Source: Sphingopyxis sp.
Lineage (GTDB): Bacteria > Pseudomonadota > Alphaproteobacteria > Sphingomonadales > Sphingomonadaceae
Length of the DNA: 64,000 bases
NCBI RefSeq assembly: GCF_016704835.1
Contig: NZ_JADIZJ010000002.1
Location: forward strand, 186,001-250,000
Direction: 5' to 3'
Shown here in pieces: positions 42,859 to 50,989 of this stretch. Numbering within the stretch: position 1 is the stretch's first letter; the number at the start of each line of letters is the position of its first letter. The position numbers and the translations under genes are program-made. The notes under the pieces are model-generated. The model searched no databases. It was not told where the DNA came from and was given only the letters and a program-made list of their open reading frames with translations.

Positions 42859-42886
42859 GCGATTGGCGCAGGGCGATTATGACCGC

Positions 42887-43441
42887 ATGATCGCCCTGCC
42901 GCCTCAACCCGACCTCGACCTGACGTCGCTGGTTCGCACCATCCCCGACTTTCCCAAGCTGGGCATCCAGTTTCGCGACGTTACAACGCTGATCGGCGAT
43001 GCAGCCGGTTTTTCCGAAAGCGTGCGCCGGCTCAGCGCGCTCGCCTCCGTCCACCGCCCCCATTTCATCGTGGCGGTCGAGGCGCGGGGTTTCCTGTTCG
43101 GCGCGGCGATGGCGACCGCGATGGGGCTTGGGCTTGTCCCGGTGCGTAAGGCTGGCAAGCTGCCCGGCGTGACGATCGGGGTCGATTATGAACTCGAATA
43201 TGGCACCGACCGGCTGGAACTGCACGAAGGTGCGGTGCTGCCGGGGCATCGTGTCGTGCTGGTCGACGATTTGCTCGCAACGGGCGGGACAATCCTTGCG
43301 GCGGCGACGCTGATGCGCAGTGTCGGGGCCGAGGTGGCAGCGGCACTGTTCGTCATCGACCTCCCCGATCTTGGCGGTTCCCAGCGGCTGGCAGCGGCTG
43401 GGCTGCGGTGTGAGACGTTGATTGCGTTCGACGGAGATTGA
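42887..43441 (+). CDS. apt: Adenine phosphoribosyltransferase
   Basis: Apt salvages adenine to AMP. The 184-residue protein has RDVTTLIGDAAGF, VAVEARGFLFGAAMATAMG, and the PRPP-binding VLVDDLLATGGTILAA (about residues 124-139). ATG 42887 gives the standard family length; TTG 42863 would add eight residues. It lies downstream of petC with a short gap and may share its transcript. Confidence 0.92.
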   Translation: MIALPPQPDLDLTSLVRTIPDFPKLGIQFRDVTTLIGDAAGFSESVRRLSALASVHRPHFIVAVEARGFLFGAAMATAMGLGLVPVRKAGKLPGVTIGVDYELEYGTDRLELHEGAVLPGHRVVLVDDLLATGGTILAAATLMRSVGAEVAAALFVIDLPDLGGSQRLAAAGLRCETLIAFDGD

Positions 43442-43501
43442 GGGCGAGGACTTCTGTTTGGGGTGGATAAGCGAAAGACCGCTTTTGCGCAGCGCGAGGC
43501 T

Positions 43502-43859
43502 TTAGCGGACGTTGTTTGGTGAGCCTTGGCCATTCCGTCGGATCAGTCCGTGCAGTTCTTGCGCGTCCGAACGAATATCGCGCCACAGCGGGTGCCGAAG
43601 CAGAACCTTCCCCCAGTCTTCCATTGGCTCGTCGGCGGTTGCCGAATGGAGCTTTGTTGCGAGATCATCAGCTATCCTGAACTCGTCGGGGAACAGCCAT
43701 GAGCCATGACCCTGACGCGGGTCATTAAACCTCAAGATCATTAAGCAACGCATCCGCAGCTTCGCCCACGCGGTCGTCTGACGCCGCAGGGTCAGCAAAG
43801 GCGGCGCACGCGTGGTAAAGATCGCGACGGTCAGGCCATATCCAGTGATTGTCGTCCAT
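43502..43859 (-). pseudogene. Small hypothetical gene split by a frameshift
   Basis: On the minus strand an ATG at 43859 opens MDDNHWIWPDRRDLYHACAA, which runs 44 codons to a TAA at 43725. The next frame then continues directly as FNDPRQGHGSWLFPDEFRIA and ends HGLIRRNGQGSPNNVR at 43502. Removing one G from the GG at 43732-43733 joins the parts as one protein of about 118 aa (LLNDLEFNDPRQ). No family is recognised. The GC content is lower than in the neighbours, a mild hint of foreign origin. The remaining bases 43442-43501 and 43860-43961 hold nothing I can identify. Confidence 0.5.
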
Positions 43860-43961
43860 TCCAGGAAGCTGCCCCAACGGCTGCTTCCACGCAAGCTGGA
43901 CTACGCTGGAACGGCACGAAGTGGTCCTTTGCAGAAATCACGGCCAATCCCGCCGCAACTT

Positions 43962-43989
43962 GAAAGCCCGCGCCGAAGCTCGGGCTTTC
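43962..43989 (-). terminator. Hairpin after the EipA gene
   Basis: GAAAGCCCG and CGGGCTTTC pair around a ten-base loop, 25 bases beyond the stop of the EipA-like gene. No T-run follows on the minus strand, so termination strength is doubtful. Confidence 0.45.
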
Positions 43990-44013
43990 GTGTCGATCAA
44001 CCGCGCGGAACCG

Positions 44014-44787
44014 TCAGAACGGCACCCAATTCTGCTTCTTGCGAAACTTCATATAGCCGACGTTGGCGCCCAATCGCGCGCCGACGCCGACGCGGATCGG
44101 GATCAAGACGACGTCGCCGCGGCGCAGGTAGCTGGCGTTGAAACCGCCGAGCAGATAGGCGGCGCCTTCGCCGGCGGGATAGCGCTTGTAGAGCTCTTCG
44201 CTGTCGAACAGGTTATAAACAAGGACGAAGGTATTGCCGGCATTGGCGCCGGCATCGAAGCCGATCGACGGACCGGTCCAGTAGGCGGGCAGTTCGCCCT
44301 CAATCTTGTGGTGCAGCGTGCCCGAGCCATAGCGTACGCCGAGTACCAGCGCACCGCCCGCTTCGCGGCCGACGATATAGGCGTTGGGCTCGCCCTGTTT
44401 CTTGAGAATATCCTCGATCAGACCTGCCAGCCCTTGCGCACCCTTGCCAAACACACCCTCGGCTGCGCCGATCAGGTCGTCCTGCTTGTAAGTGGCGGTA
44501 TCCTCGGTGATGACGGTGGTTGTCGTCATGTCGCTGGGGGTCGCGGTGCCATCGGCGGGAGCCGCGCTTGTCTGCTGGTCACCGGTGGCCAGGTCGCTGT
44601 CGTAGTTGATGACTTCGTCGGTGGAATTGCTCGATACCGGCGGGGGCGAGGCGGGGTTGTCGAGATCGGAATCGATCGTCGTGTTCGGATCGATCTCGCG
44701 CATCTGCGCCGAAGCGGGAACCGGCGAAAGCGCAAGGCCAAGCGAGGCCATGGCCGCCAAGGCAAAGCTGGTGAATGTTTTTCGCAT
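44014..44787 (-). CDS. DUF1134 (EipA-family) periplasmic protein
   Basis: A 257-residue exported protein. The signal peptide (FALAAMASLGLALSPVPASA) is followed by a disordered Asp/Ser/Thr-rich region and the DUF1134 domain from about residue 115: AAEGVFGKGAQGLAGLIEDIL, YIVGREAGGALVLGVRYGSG, GPSIGFDAGANAGNTFVLVYNL, YLRRGDVVLIPIRVGVGARLG. The Brucella member EipA supports envelope integrity, as a small beta-barrel-like periplasmic protein. ATG 44787 starts the signal peptide cleanly, after a GGGGG-containing SD. Confidence 0.85.
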   Translation of the reverse strand: MRKTFTSFALAAMASLGLALSPVPASAQMREIDPNTTIDSDLDNPASPPPVSSNSTDEVINYDSDLATGDQQTSAAPADGTATPSDMTTTTVITEDTATYKQDDLIGAAEGVFGKGAQGLAGLIEDILKKQGEPNAYIVGREAGGALVLGVRYGSGTLHHKIEGELPAYWTGPSIGFDAGANAGNTFVLVYNLFDSEELYKRYPAGEGAAYLLGGFNASYLRRGDVVLIPIRVGVGARLGANVGYMKFRKKQNWVPF

Positions 44788-44959
44788 GTCTGACCCCCAA
44801 AATTCGAACGGCGCGTGCGCACCGAAACCGGCGTTAATCATGACTCGGTTTGCGCGGCGGGCAATGAACCGGCGATGACCCGAGTCGAATTTGCGCCGGA
44901 CCGAATCGATTGCGCGACAAAATGCCGGGTTGCTGCGAAATCTAGCGCAATCTTAGGCG

Positions 44960-44988
44960 TTGCGGGGCGCGAAGTGCATGGCTATAGC
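44960..44988 (+). promoter_or_regulatory. Candidate promoter of tRNA-Ser
   Basis: TTGCGG (44960-44965) and TATAGC (44983-44988) with a 17-base spacer resemble a housekeeping promoter. It ends 41 bases before the tRNA. Confidence 0.5.
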
Positions 44989-45029
44989 GACCCGCCTAGG
45001 CCAACTGTCGTTAGCGCGACAGGCCATGC

Positions 45030-45121
45030 GGAGACGTGGGTGAGTGGCTGAAACCAACGGTTTGCTAAACCGTCGTGCTGTGAATGCGGCACCGAGGGTT
45101 CGAATCCCTCCGTCTCCGCCA
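45030..45121 (+). tRNA. tRNA-Ser (GCT anticodon)
   Basis: The acceptor GGAGACG pairs with CGTCTCC, followed by G and an encoded CCA. The anticodon stem ACGGT/ACCGT holds the loop TTGCTAA, giving anticodon GCT, which reads AGC/AGT serine codons. A long variable arm (CGTGC...GCGGCAC) and the GGTTCGAATCC T-loop confirm a class II serine tRNA. Confidence 0.95.
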
Positions 45122-45239
45122 ATTTTCTTCCGATCGATAGCCCAGCCCCTCGGGGCGCCTGTGGTGGCATGCTGTTCGGCTTCTACGCCGCGCGTCATAG
45201 ATCGCCTCAGTGCTGTAACAATTATTGCAATTGCGAACC

Positions 45240-45975
45240 GTTCGCGACAATTTCCGCGCATCCTTCCTGTTGACGATGCACCCACCCAATCCCTGGCCTT
45301 TGGCAATCAGGCAGGAACGACCGCTTCTATTTCAAACATCCGCCGCTCTGCCTCGACTCGACGAAAACCCCGGGCTTCGGCAGCGCCGGACCGGTCGATC
45401 AAGTCCCCGAAGATCGTCCCGTTGTGGAGCGCGCGATCGATTTCGATCCGGCCGCCCGGCGCATCCGGCGCGGCGAGGGCGCCGCGCTCGATCATTCCGG
45501 CATTGCCAAGTGCTATGACGTCGACCTTGTGGCTAAATGGCTGCTGGCCCATGGCATACGCCATTTCTTGCTCGAATTGGGCGGCGAGCTGCGCTGCGAG
45601 GGGATTCTCCCCGACAGCCAGCGCAGGGGGTCAATGTCGAAATGCCGCCGACCTCGTCGATCCCGCCATGGCGGATCGCGCTCCACGACCTGTCGGTTGC
45701 TCGGGCAATTATCGCCGCGGTTTCAGCGCGGACGGCCGGCATTATTCGCAAGGCTTCGATCCGGCGACGGGCTGCCCTATCGTCAATGGCGTGTCGTCGG
45801 TTACGGCGGTCCACCGTGATCTCATAAGCGCCGACAGCTGGGCGACTGCTATGACGGTGCGGGAGCCAAAGATGCCGATGCCGAACGGCTCGCGGTGTGC
45901 GTTGTGACGGGTGACCGCGAACATATCTCGCGCGCGTGGCCCGACACGCTGGCTAGGGTCCTGACCCTAGCTGTC
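45240..45975 (+). pseudogene. Decayed FAD:protein FMN transferase (ApbE) remnant
   Basis: Three reading frames carry consecutive ApbE-like fragments. A short N-terminal piece (RILPVDDAPTQSLAFG, about 45254-45301) is followed, after an internal deletion, by GFGSAGPVDQVP to GIAKCYDVDLVAKWLLAHGI in one frame (45373-45603). Then come VNVEMPPTSSIPPWRIALHDL in a second, SGNYRRGFSADGRHYSQGFD to ISADSWATAMTV in a third, and DADAERLAVCVVTGDREHIS in the first again. ApbE attaches FMN covalently to extracytoplasmic flavoproteins. Here it cannot be made. It converges on the PiuC-like gene, which often accompanies ApbE in iron-reduction loci. Bases 45122-45239 have no gene. Confidence 0.7.
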
Positions 45976-46650
45976 GGCCCAGCGCCGCAACAGATTGTGA
46001 TAGACACCGGTCAGGCGCAGGACCGACGCGTCGCCCTGGCCGAGCGCCGCCGCGGCGCCCTGTACGCCCATGTCGAGATCGAACAGCAGGTTGCGCTGCC
46101 CCTGATCGCGCACCATCGATTGGATCCACATGAAGCTTGCGACGCGCGCGCCCGACGTCACCGGTTCGACGCGGTGAACGGTCGTCGACGGGTATAGGAC
46201 CATATGCCCGGCGGGCAGCTTCAGGCCGGGCGCTTCGCTAAAGCCTTCAACGACCAGCCCGCCGCCGTCATAGCTGTCGGGGTGGGCGAGGAAGAGCGTC
46301 GCCGACAGGTCGCTCCGGATCCGGAAATCGCTGCCGCGGCGCATACGGATTGCATTGTCGATATGGTCGCCGAAATTCTCGCCGCCCGCATAGCGGTTGA
46401 AATAGGGCGGATAGATTTTGAGCGGCAGCGCCGCGGCAATGAACAGTGGGCTGCGGCCCAGCGCATCGAGCACTAAACGCCCCGCCTCCGCCGCCGCTTC
46501 GCCGAATTCGGGAAGCTGCTGGTTGCGTTTGGCGAGCGCTGCTTGTGGGCCTGACGTCTCGTTGCCGTCGATCCAGTCGGCGGCATCGACGATCGAGCGG
46601 AGCTTTGCGACGCCGTCGGCATCGAGCACATCGGGAATGATACGGATCAT
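45967..46650 (-). CDS. PKHD-type Fe(II)/2-oxoglutarate dioxygenase (PiuC-like)
   Basis: A 227-residue enzyme. The iron ligands are visible: HIDNAI (His, Asp; about residues 96-101), and His in STTVHRVEPV, with the 2-oxoglutarate Arg in GARVASFMWIQSMVRD. DLSATLFLAHPDSYDGGGLVVE is the conserved core. PiuC-type proteins are co-regulated with siderophore receptors; here the receptor gene lies directly upstream on the same strand, with 56 bases between. It is likely iron-repressed from the Fur-controlled promoter of that receptor. Confidence 0.9.
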   Translation of the reverse strand: MIRIIPDVLDADGVAKLRSIVDAADWIDGNETSGPQAALAKRNQQLPEFGEAAAEAGRLVLDALGRSPLFIAAALPLKIYPPYFNRYAGGENFGDHIDNAIRMRRGSDFRIRSDLSATLFLAHPDSYDGGGLVVEGFSEAPGLKLPAGHMVLYPSTTVHRVEPVTSGARVASFMWIQSMVRDQGQRNLLFDLDMGVQGAAAALGQGDASVLRLTGVYHNLLRRWADS

Positions 46651-46706
46651 GTCGACTTTTTGGCCGAAAAGGGCGGGAACGGCAATCGCTGTACCCGCCC
46701 GGTTGA

Positions 46707-49124
46707 TCAGAAGTTGTAGAAGAGGCTGAACACCGCCGAGCGCGCATCGCCGGGGGTCGCCCAGCCGCCGCTGACGGCACCGCCGCCCACCATGCCGGCG
46801 CCCGAAATCGTCGCCGCGCCGACATTGTTGCGGACGCCGGTGTAATAATCCTCGTTTGTCAGGTTACTAACGTTGAGCTGCGCCACTAGGCCGTTCTTGA
46901 AGTCATACGACACGAAAGCGCGGTGGATCAGATAATCGTCGACCAGAAACTGCGTCCGCTGAGCCAGATTGCGTTGGTTGGTCGCGAATCTGCCCTGATA
47001 GGTCAGGCCGTAACCGACCTGCAGTCCGAACGGGAAGGCATAGGTTGTAAACAGGCTGCCCGAATGTTTCGGCGTCTGGATCAGCCGGTCGCCGCGCTGC
47101 GGATCGGGGATCGCGGCATTGTTGAGACAGCCCGTCGCGCCCGGCGTGGCGAGGCAGAAGTCGGAGACGCTCTGCCGCACTTCGCTGTCGAGATAGGTAT
47201 AGTTCGCGAAGATTGCCCATTCGGGGGTGACGTTGCCGCTGACACCCAGCGCCAGTCCGTCGACGCGCGACTGGCCGTCGAGCACCTGCAGCGAGTTGGG
47301 CTGCGCCGGATCGTTCGACGGGGTGCGGAAATCGCTGCGCTCGTTGCGGAACAGCGCTGCGGTCAGCAACAGCTTCTTGCCGAACAGCTCGGCTTTCGCC
47401 CCGATTTCATAAATGCGCGCCTTTTCGGGCGCCACCGCGCACGGATCGGCGGCGCCGGGTGCCGCCGGCAGGCCGCAGCCTGCGCGAACGGCGGCGGAGG
47501 TTGGCGTTTTTGCATTGCCGTGGGCGGCATAGAGGCTGACATTCTCGATCGGGTGGAACACCGCGCCAAAGCGATAGGAGAAGAGATTCTCGTCGCTGAT
47601 CTGGTCGGCGCCGCGCGTATAGACCGCGCCGGTTGCGGGCGTCGTAACGGTGTCGGCGCGGAAGACGGTCCGCACGCTTTCATAACGAACCCCCGCGTTC
47701 ATTTCGAACATCGGCGAGATTTCGAGCGTGCCGAACGCGTAGATGGCAAGGTTGCGCGTATCGCCATAGTTGTTGCCGGTGCGGACATAATCGACCGGGC
47801 CGGTCCAGATCGTGTTCGGGTTCGACAGGCTGATCGGCGGCTGGGCCGGGTTGGGCGTCGCACCGCCAATATTGCGTAGCAGCTGCGCATTCTCGATCGA
47901 ATAATCTTCCTGTGTATAGGACGCGCCGATGACGAGCGTGTTGAACAGGCCGCCTTTGGCGCCGTTCACCACCGTCAGGTCGGTCTGGTTGTGGATCAGG
48001 TCGTTCACCTGATCGCGGACCAGGCCGCGCGGTCCGGCGGGATAATAGAAACCGGGGCTATTCTGCCCGGTGGGGCAGGCAATGCCGACGGTCGCACTGG
48101 CGCCGCTGCCGATCGGCTGCAGCCCGCTCGCGAGGCAGAATACGCCCTGCGGTGCGCTCGTCTGGCTATATTGGTGGACGCGTTGCCAGCGGGTGAGGTT
48201 GCGGATCGAGATCGTGTTGCTGAACGCGTGGCGGAAGGTTGCGGTCAGGCGGTCGACCTTGGTCTTCTGTTCGTCGAGATTGACGATGCCGAAATAATCG
48301 CTGTCGTCGACACCCGCGAGCGGCCCGTCGTTCGCGCCGCTCAGAAAGAAGGGCACGCCAAAGATAGGCGTGTTGTCGTCGTCCTGATGGATATAGGCGA
48401 GCGTCAGGCTGGTGTCGCTATCGACGCCGATTGTGACCGACGGGGCGACGCCCCAGCGCTGATAGGATTCGACGTCGCGGCCGGGGACCTCATTCTCGTG
48501 ATACATCGCGTTGATACGCACTGCGATCAGGTCGCTGACGCGCCAGTTGCTGTCGATCGCGGCACGGTAATAATTGTCGGTGCCGATGGCGGCCTGCGCC
48601 GTCGTCGCATTGCGCGCAAAGGGAATCTTGCTGACCAGGTTGATTGTGCCGCCGACGCTGCCCGACCCGTTGAAGACCGAGTTCGCGCCGTTGTAGACTT
48701 CGATCTGCTGCAGGTTGAAGGGGTCGGTGCGGCTGTATTGCGCGCTGTCGCGCACGCCGTCGACGGTCAGGTCGTTGTTCGCCGAATAGCCGCGCAGGTT
48801 GATCGAATCGCCATAACCGCCGCCGCCTTCGCCTGCGCCAAAGGTGATGCCGGGGATCGTCGACAGCGCGTCGCGCAGCGTCAGCAAATTCTGCTGGCGC
48901 AACTGTTCCTGCGACATGACAGTGACCGTCTGCGGGGTATCGACGATCGGCGCGGTCGATTTGGGCGATTCAACCTCGGTCGCGAGCGTGCCCGAAACCA
49001 CGATGTCGTTGCGACTGCCGGGCGCGTCCTGCGCCGCGTCGCCTTCCGCCGCGAACGCCGGTGCGCTGATCAGGCTGCCGACGCAAGATAGCGCGAGGAA
49101 CGAGGCCGATGTCGATGATGTCAC
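46707..49124 (-). CDS. TonB-dependent siderophore receptor
   Basis: An 805-residue outer-membrane receptor of the catecholate (Fiu/FhuE-like) type. GTG 49124, six bases after AAGGGG on the complement, gives a signal peptide (FLALSCVGSLISAPAFA). The plug has DTPQTVTVMSQEQLRQQNLL, GDSINLRGYSANNDLTVDGV and GSGSVGGTINLVSK; the barrel ends in SAVFSLFYNF. It imports ferric siderophore with TonB energy; TonB is encoded just upstream. A Fur box lies 71 bases before the start. The frame extends further upstream but crosses the promoter. Confidence 0.93.
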   Translation of the reverse strand: MTSSTSASFLALSCVGSLISAPAFAAEGDAAQDAPGSRNDIVVSGTLATEVESPKSTAPIVDTPQTVTVMSQEQLRQQNLLTLRDALSTIPGITFGAGEGGGGYGDSINLRGYSANNDLTVDGVRDSAQYSRTDPFNLQQIEVYNGANSVFNGSGSVGGTINLVSKIPFARNATTAQAAIGTDNYYRAAIDSNWRVSDLIAVRINAMYHENEVPGRDVESYQRWGVAPSVTIGVDSDTSLTLAYIHQDDDNTPIFGVPFFLSGANDGPLAGVDDSDYFGIVNLDEQKTKVDRLTATFRHAFSNTISIRNLTRWQRVHQYSQTSAPQGVFCLASGLQPIGSGASATVGIACPTGQNSPGFYYPAGPRGLVRDQVNDLIHNQTDLTVVNGAKGGLFNTLVIGASYTQEDYSIENAQLLRNIGGATPNPAQPPISLSNPNTIWTGPVDYVRTGNNYGDTRNLAIYAFGTLEISPMFEMNAGVRYESVRTVFRADTVTTPATGAVYTRGADQISDENLFSYRFGAVFHPIENVSLYAAHGNAKTPTSAAVRAGCGLPAAPGAADPCAVAPEKARIYEIGAKAELFGKKLLLTAALFRNERSDFRTPSNDPAQPNSLQVLDGQSRVDGLALGVSGNVTPEWAIFANYTYLDSEVRQSVSDFCLATPGATGCLNNAAIPDPQRGDRLIQTPKHSGSLFTTYAFPFGLQVGYGLTYQGRFATNQRNLAQRTQFLVDDYLIHRAFVSYDFKNGLVAQLNVSNLTNEDYYTGVRNNVGAATISGAGMVGGGAVSGGWATPGDARSAVFSLFYNF

Positions 49125-49194
49125 GGTAAACCCCTTGTTTTTAGATTGGCTAGGGGCGCCGCTATTGCGAGTTGTTTGCAGAGTCAATGTATAT

Positions 49195-49209
49195 TGAGAA
49201 TTATTCGCA
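49195..49209 (-). promoter_or_regulatory. Fur box
   Basis: TGAGAAT-T-ATTCGCA is a 7-1-7 inverted repeat with one mismatch from the classical Fur consensus half (TGAGAAT). It lies between tonB and the receptor start, 71 bases upstream of the receptor GTG, where it can repress the receptor-piuC unit when iron is plentiful. Confidence 0.75.
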
Positions 49210-49257
49210 TCATTGTCGCAATCGATCGTGTATGTGCGTGAAGATAGAGAAGTTACG

Positions 49258-49983
49258 CTATTGCCGCGGCTCCAGCCACCAGCTCTGCCGCCAGCCATAA
49301 GGACTGCTGATCGTCTCGCCGGCGGCATTGGTCGCCGGTTTGAAGCGAAAGCGTTCCTCGATCAGCCGACAGGTCGTTTCGTCGAGCGAGGCGTCGCCGC
49401 TCGATCGCGTGACGCGGCACCCGCGCACCCGCCCCGTCGCCTCGATGGTGAAGCGGACCTCGACCTCGCCGCCCGCTCTCGCCCGGCTCGCGTCGCGCGG
49501 ATAATCGCGGTCGCGGATCGTACCGCTGCGCCAGACCGCCGTTGTGCCACCGCCGTTTCCGTTACCCGAACCGCCGGCGCCGGTGCCGTCACCGTGGCCA
49601 CCCGCGCCGGCCCCCGCGCCGGGATGCGGCGTCGCCCCGGCCGAAGCGTCATGTCCGGCACCGGGACGCGGAGCCGCGGCGATCGGCGGCGCGATCGGAG
49701 GTAGGTTTGACGGCGGTGCGGTGACAACGGCGGCTTTCGCCTGCTTGTTGGCGGCCGACGCCTTGCCGCTGGCCTTGTCGCTCGGCGCGTTCGCTGGCGC
49801 GATATCCTCCCGCACCGGCGGCGGGGCGGGGACGGCAATCGCGGTGATGGCCTCACTGACCGTGCGTACGACCCTCAGATCAAGGCCGCTTGCCAGGCCA
49901 AGGCCCACCGCGAGGACCGCGATCAGCACCCCGCCGCCCGACAAGGCTTTCTGTCGCCGCGAAATCTGCCCCGTATAGGCCAT
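49258..49983 (-). CDS. Energy transducer TonB
   Basis: A 241-residue inner-membrane protein. One N-terminal helix (GGGVLIAVLAVGLGLASGL) is followed by a long Pro/Ala/Gly-rich periplasmic linker and a TonB C-terminal domain: RDYPRDASRARAGGEVEVRF, VRGCRVTRSSGDASLDETTC and RFRFKPATN. The glycine-rich linker (GAGAGGHGDGTGAGG) replaces part of the usual Pro-Lys spacer. ATG 49983 is the natural start. Paired with the downstream siderophore receptor. ExbB/ExbD are not in the window. Confidence 0.88.
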   Translation of the reverse strand: MAYTGQISRRQKALSGGGVLIAVLAVGLGLASGLDLRVVRTVSEAITAIAVPAPPPVREDIAPANAPSDKASGKASAANKQAKAAVVTAPPSNLPPIAPPIAAAPRPGAGHDASAGATPHPGAGAGAGGHGDGTGAGGSGNGNGGGTTAVWRSGTIRDRDYPRDASRARAGGEVEVRFTIEATGRVRGCRVTRSSGDASLDETTCRLIEERFRFKPATNAAGETISSPYGWRQSWWLEPRQ

Positions 49984-50028
49984 GTGTCGCACCTTATCGC
50001 GCGCCGCCGCGCGCAACCGGAGGCGGGT

Positions 50029-50898
50029 TTAGAGGAATTCGTCTAGCGTGGACATGAACCGGTCGAACTGGTCGTGGTGCAGCCAGTGGCCGGCATTTTC
50101 GAACTCGATCACCTTCGCGTTGTTGAAATGGACGAGCCGCCCGTCTCCCGCGGGGTTCGAGGCCCAGCTGTTTGCACCATAGAGGAGAAGCGTCGGGCAG
50201 GTGATCGCGCTCCACAGCGCTGTGATATCGTCCTGTGGCATGTCGAAGGCGGGCCATACGTTCAGATAATTGTCGAACTTCCAGCTCCATGTGCCATCCT
50301 CGTTGCGGCTGATACCGTGAATGGTCAGGTGGCGCGCCTGAACTTCGGTCAGATAGCTGTTTTCGCTCATCATGCGCGCCAGCGCGTCCTCGAGCGTCGC
50401 ATAACGGCGCGGGGTCCGCCCGGCCGCCTGTCTTTTGTCGTCGATCCATTTGCGAAAGCGCTCGGCGTAGCCCGTCCGGGCGCGTTCGGCGATGACCTTT
50501 GGAGAAGGGCCAAGCCCCTCGATCGCGACGAGCTTGCGAACATTTTCGGGATAGAGACCCGTGTAACGGAGCGCGATGTTGCCCCCCATCGAATGCGCGA
50601 CGATCGAGAGCGGGCCAAGATCTTGCTGATGGATCAGCTGAGCGAGGTCATAGACAAAGGTGTCCATCGCGTAATTGCCGTCGGGCGACCAGGCGCTGTC
50701 GCCATGACCGCGCAGATCGGGGGCGATGATATGATACCGATCGCGCAACTTTTCGGCGACCCAGTCCCAGTTGCGGCAATGGTCCCGGCCGCCATGGACG
50801 AGCAGTAGCGGCGGCGCGCCGCGATTGCCCCAATCGACATAATGGAGCTTCAGCCGCTGCGAGACGAAGCTGTTCGAGGTGGGGCCGGCACTTGCCAT
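50029..50898 (-). CDS. Alpha/beta hydrolase
   Basis: A 289-residue alpha/beta-fold enzyme. LLVHGGRDHCRNWDWVAEKL includes the oxyanion HGG motif; the nucleophile Ser is in VAHSMGGNIAL; the acid is likely Asp after LLLYGANSW or in GDGRLV; the catalytic His is in FENAGHWLHHDQF. PDLRGHGDSAW is also typical. Substrate unknown. ATG 50898 begins MASAGPTSNSF; the upstream extension of the frame is not family-like. Divergent from the next SDR gene, 91 bases apart. Confidence 0.87.
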   Translation of the reverse strand: MASAGPTSNSFVSQRLKLHYVDWGNRGAPPLLLVHGGRDHCRNWDWVAEKLRDRYHIIAPDLRGHGDSAWSPDGNYAMDTFVYDLAQLIHQQDLGPLSIVAHSMGGNIALRYTGLYPENVRKLVAIEGLGPSPKVIAERARTGYAERFRKWIDDKRQAAGRTPRRYATLEDALARMMSENSYLTEVQARHLTIHGISRNEDGTWSWKFDNYLNVWPAFDMPQDDITALWSAITCPTLLLYGANSWASNPAGDGRLVHFNNAKVIEFENAGHWLHHDQFDRFMSTLDEFL

Positions 50899-50989
50899 CG
50901 GATCGTCCTTGCTGTCTGTTCCCGTTTCAAAAGGCGACTGGTTCCGATCCGTCAACCCCGGATCGTCCCAAGCGCAAAGCAAGGGAGAG

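Noticed and set aside
45231..45247. Imperfect palindrome TTGCGAAC...GTTCGCGA upstream of the apbE relic as a second Fur box
   Set aside because: It does not follow the TGAGAAT-type 7-1-7 pattern seen at 49195, and the gene behind it is dead.
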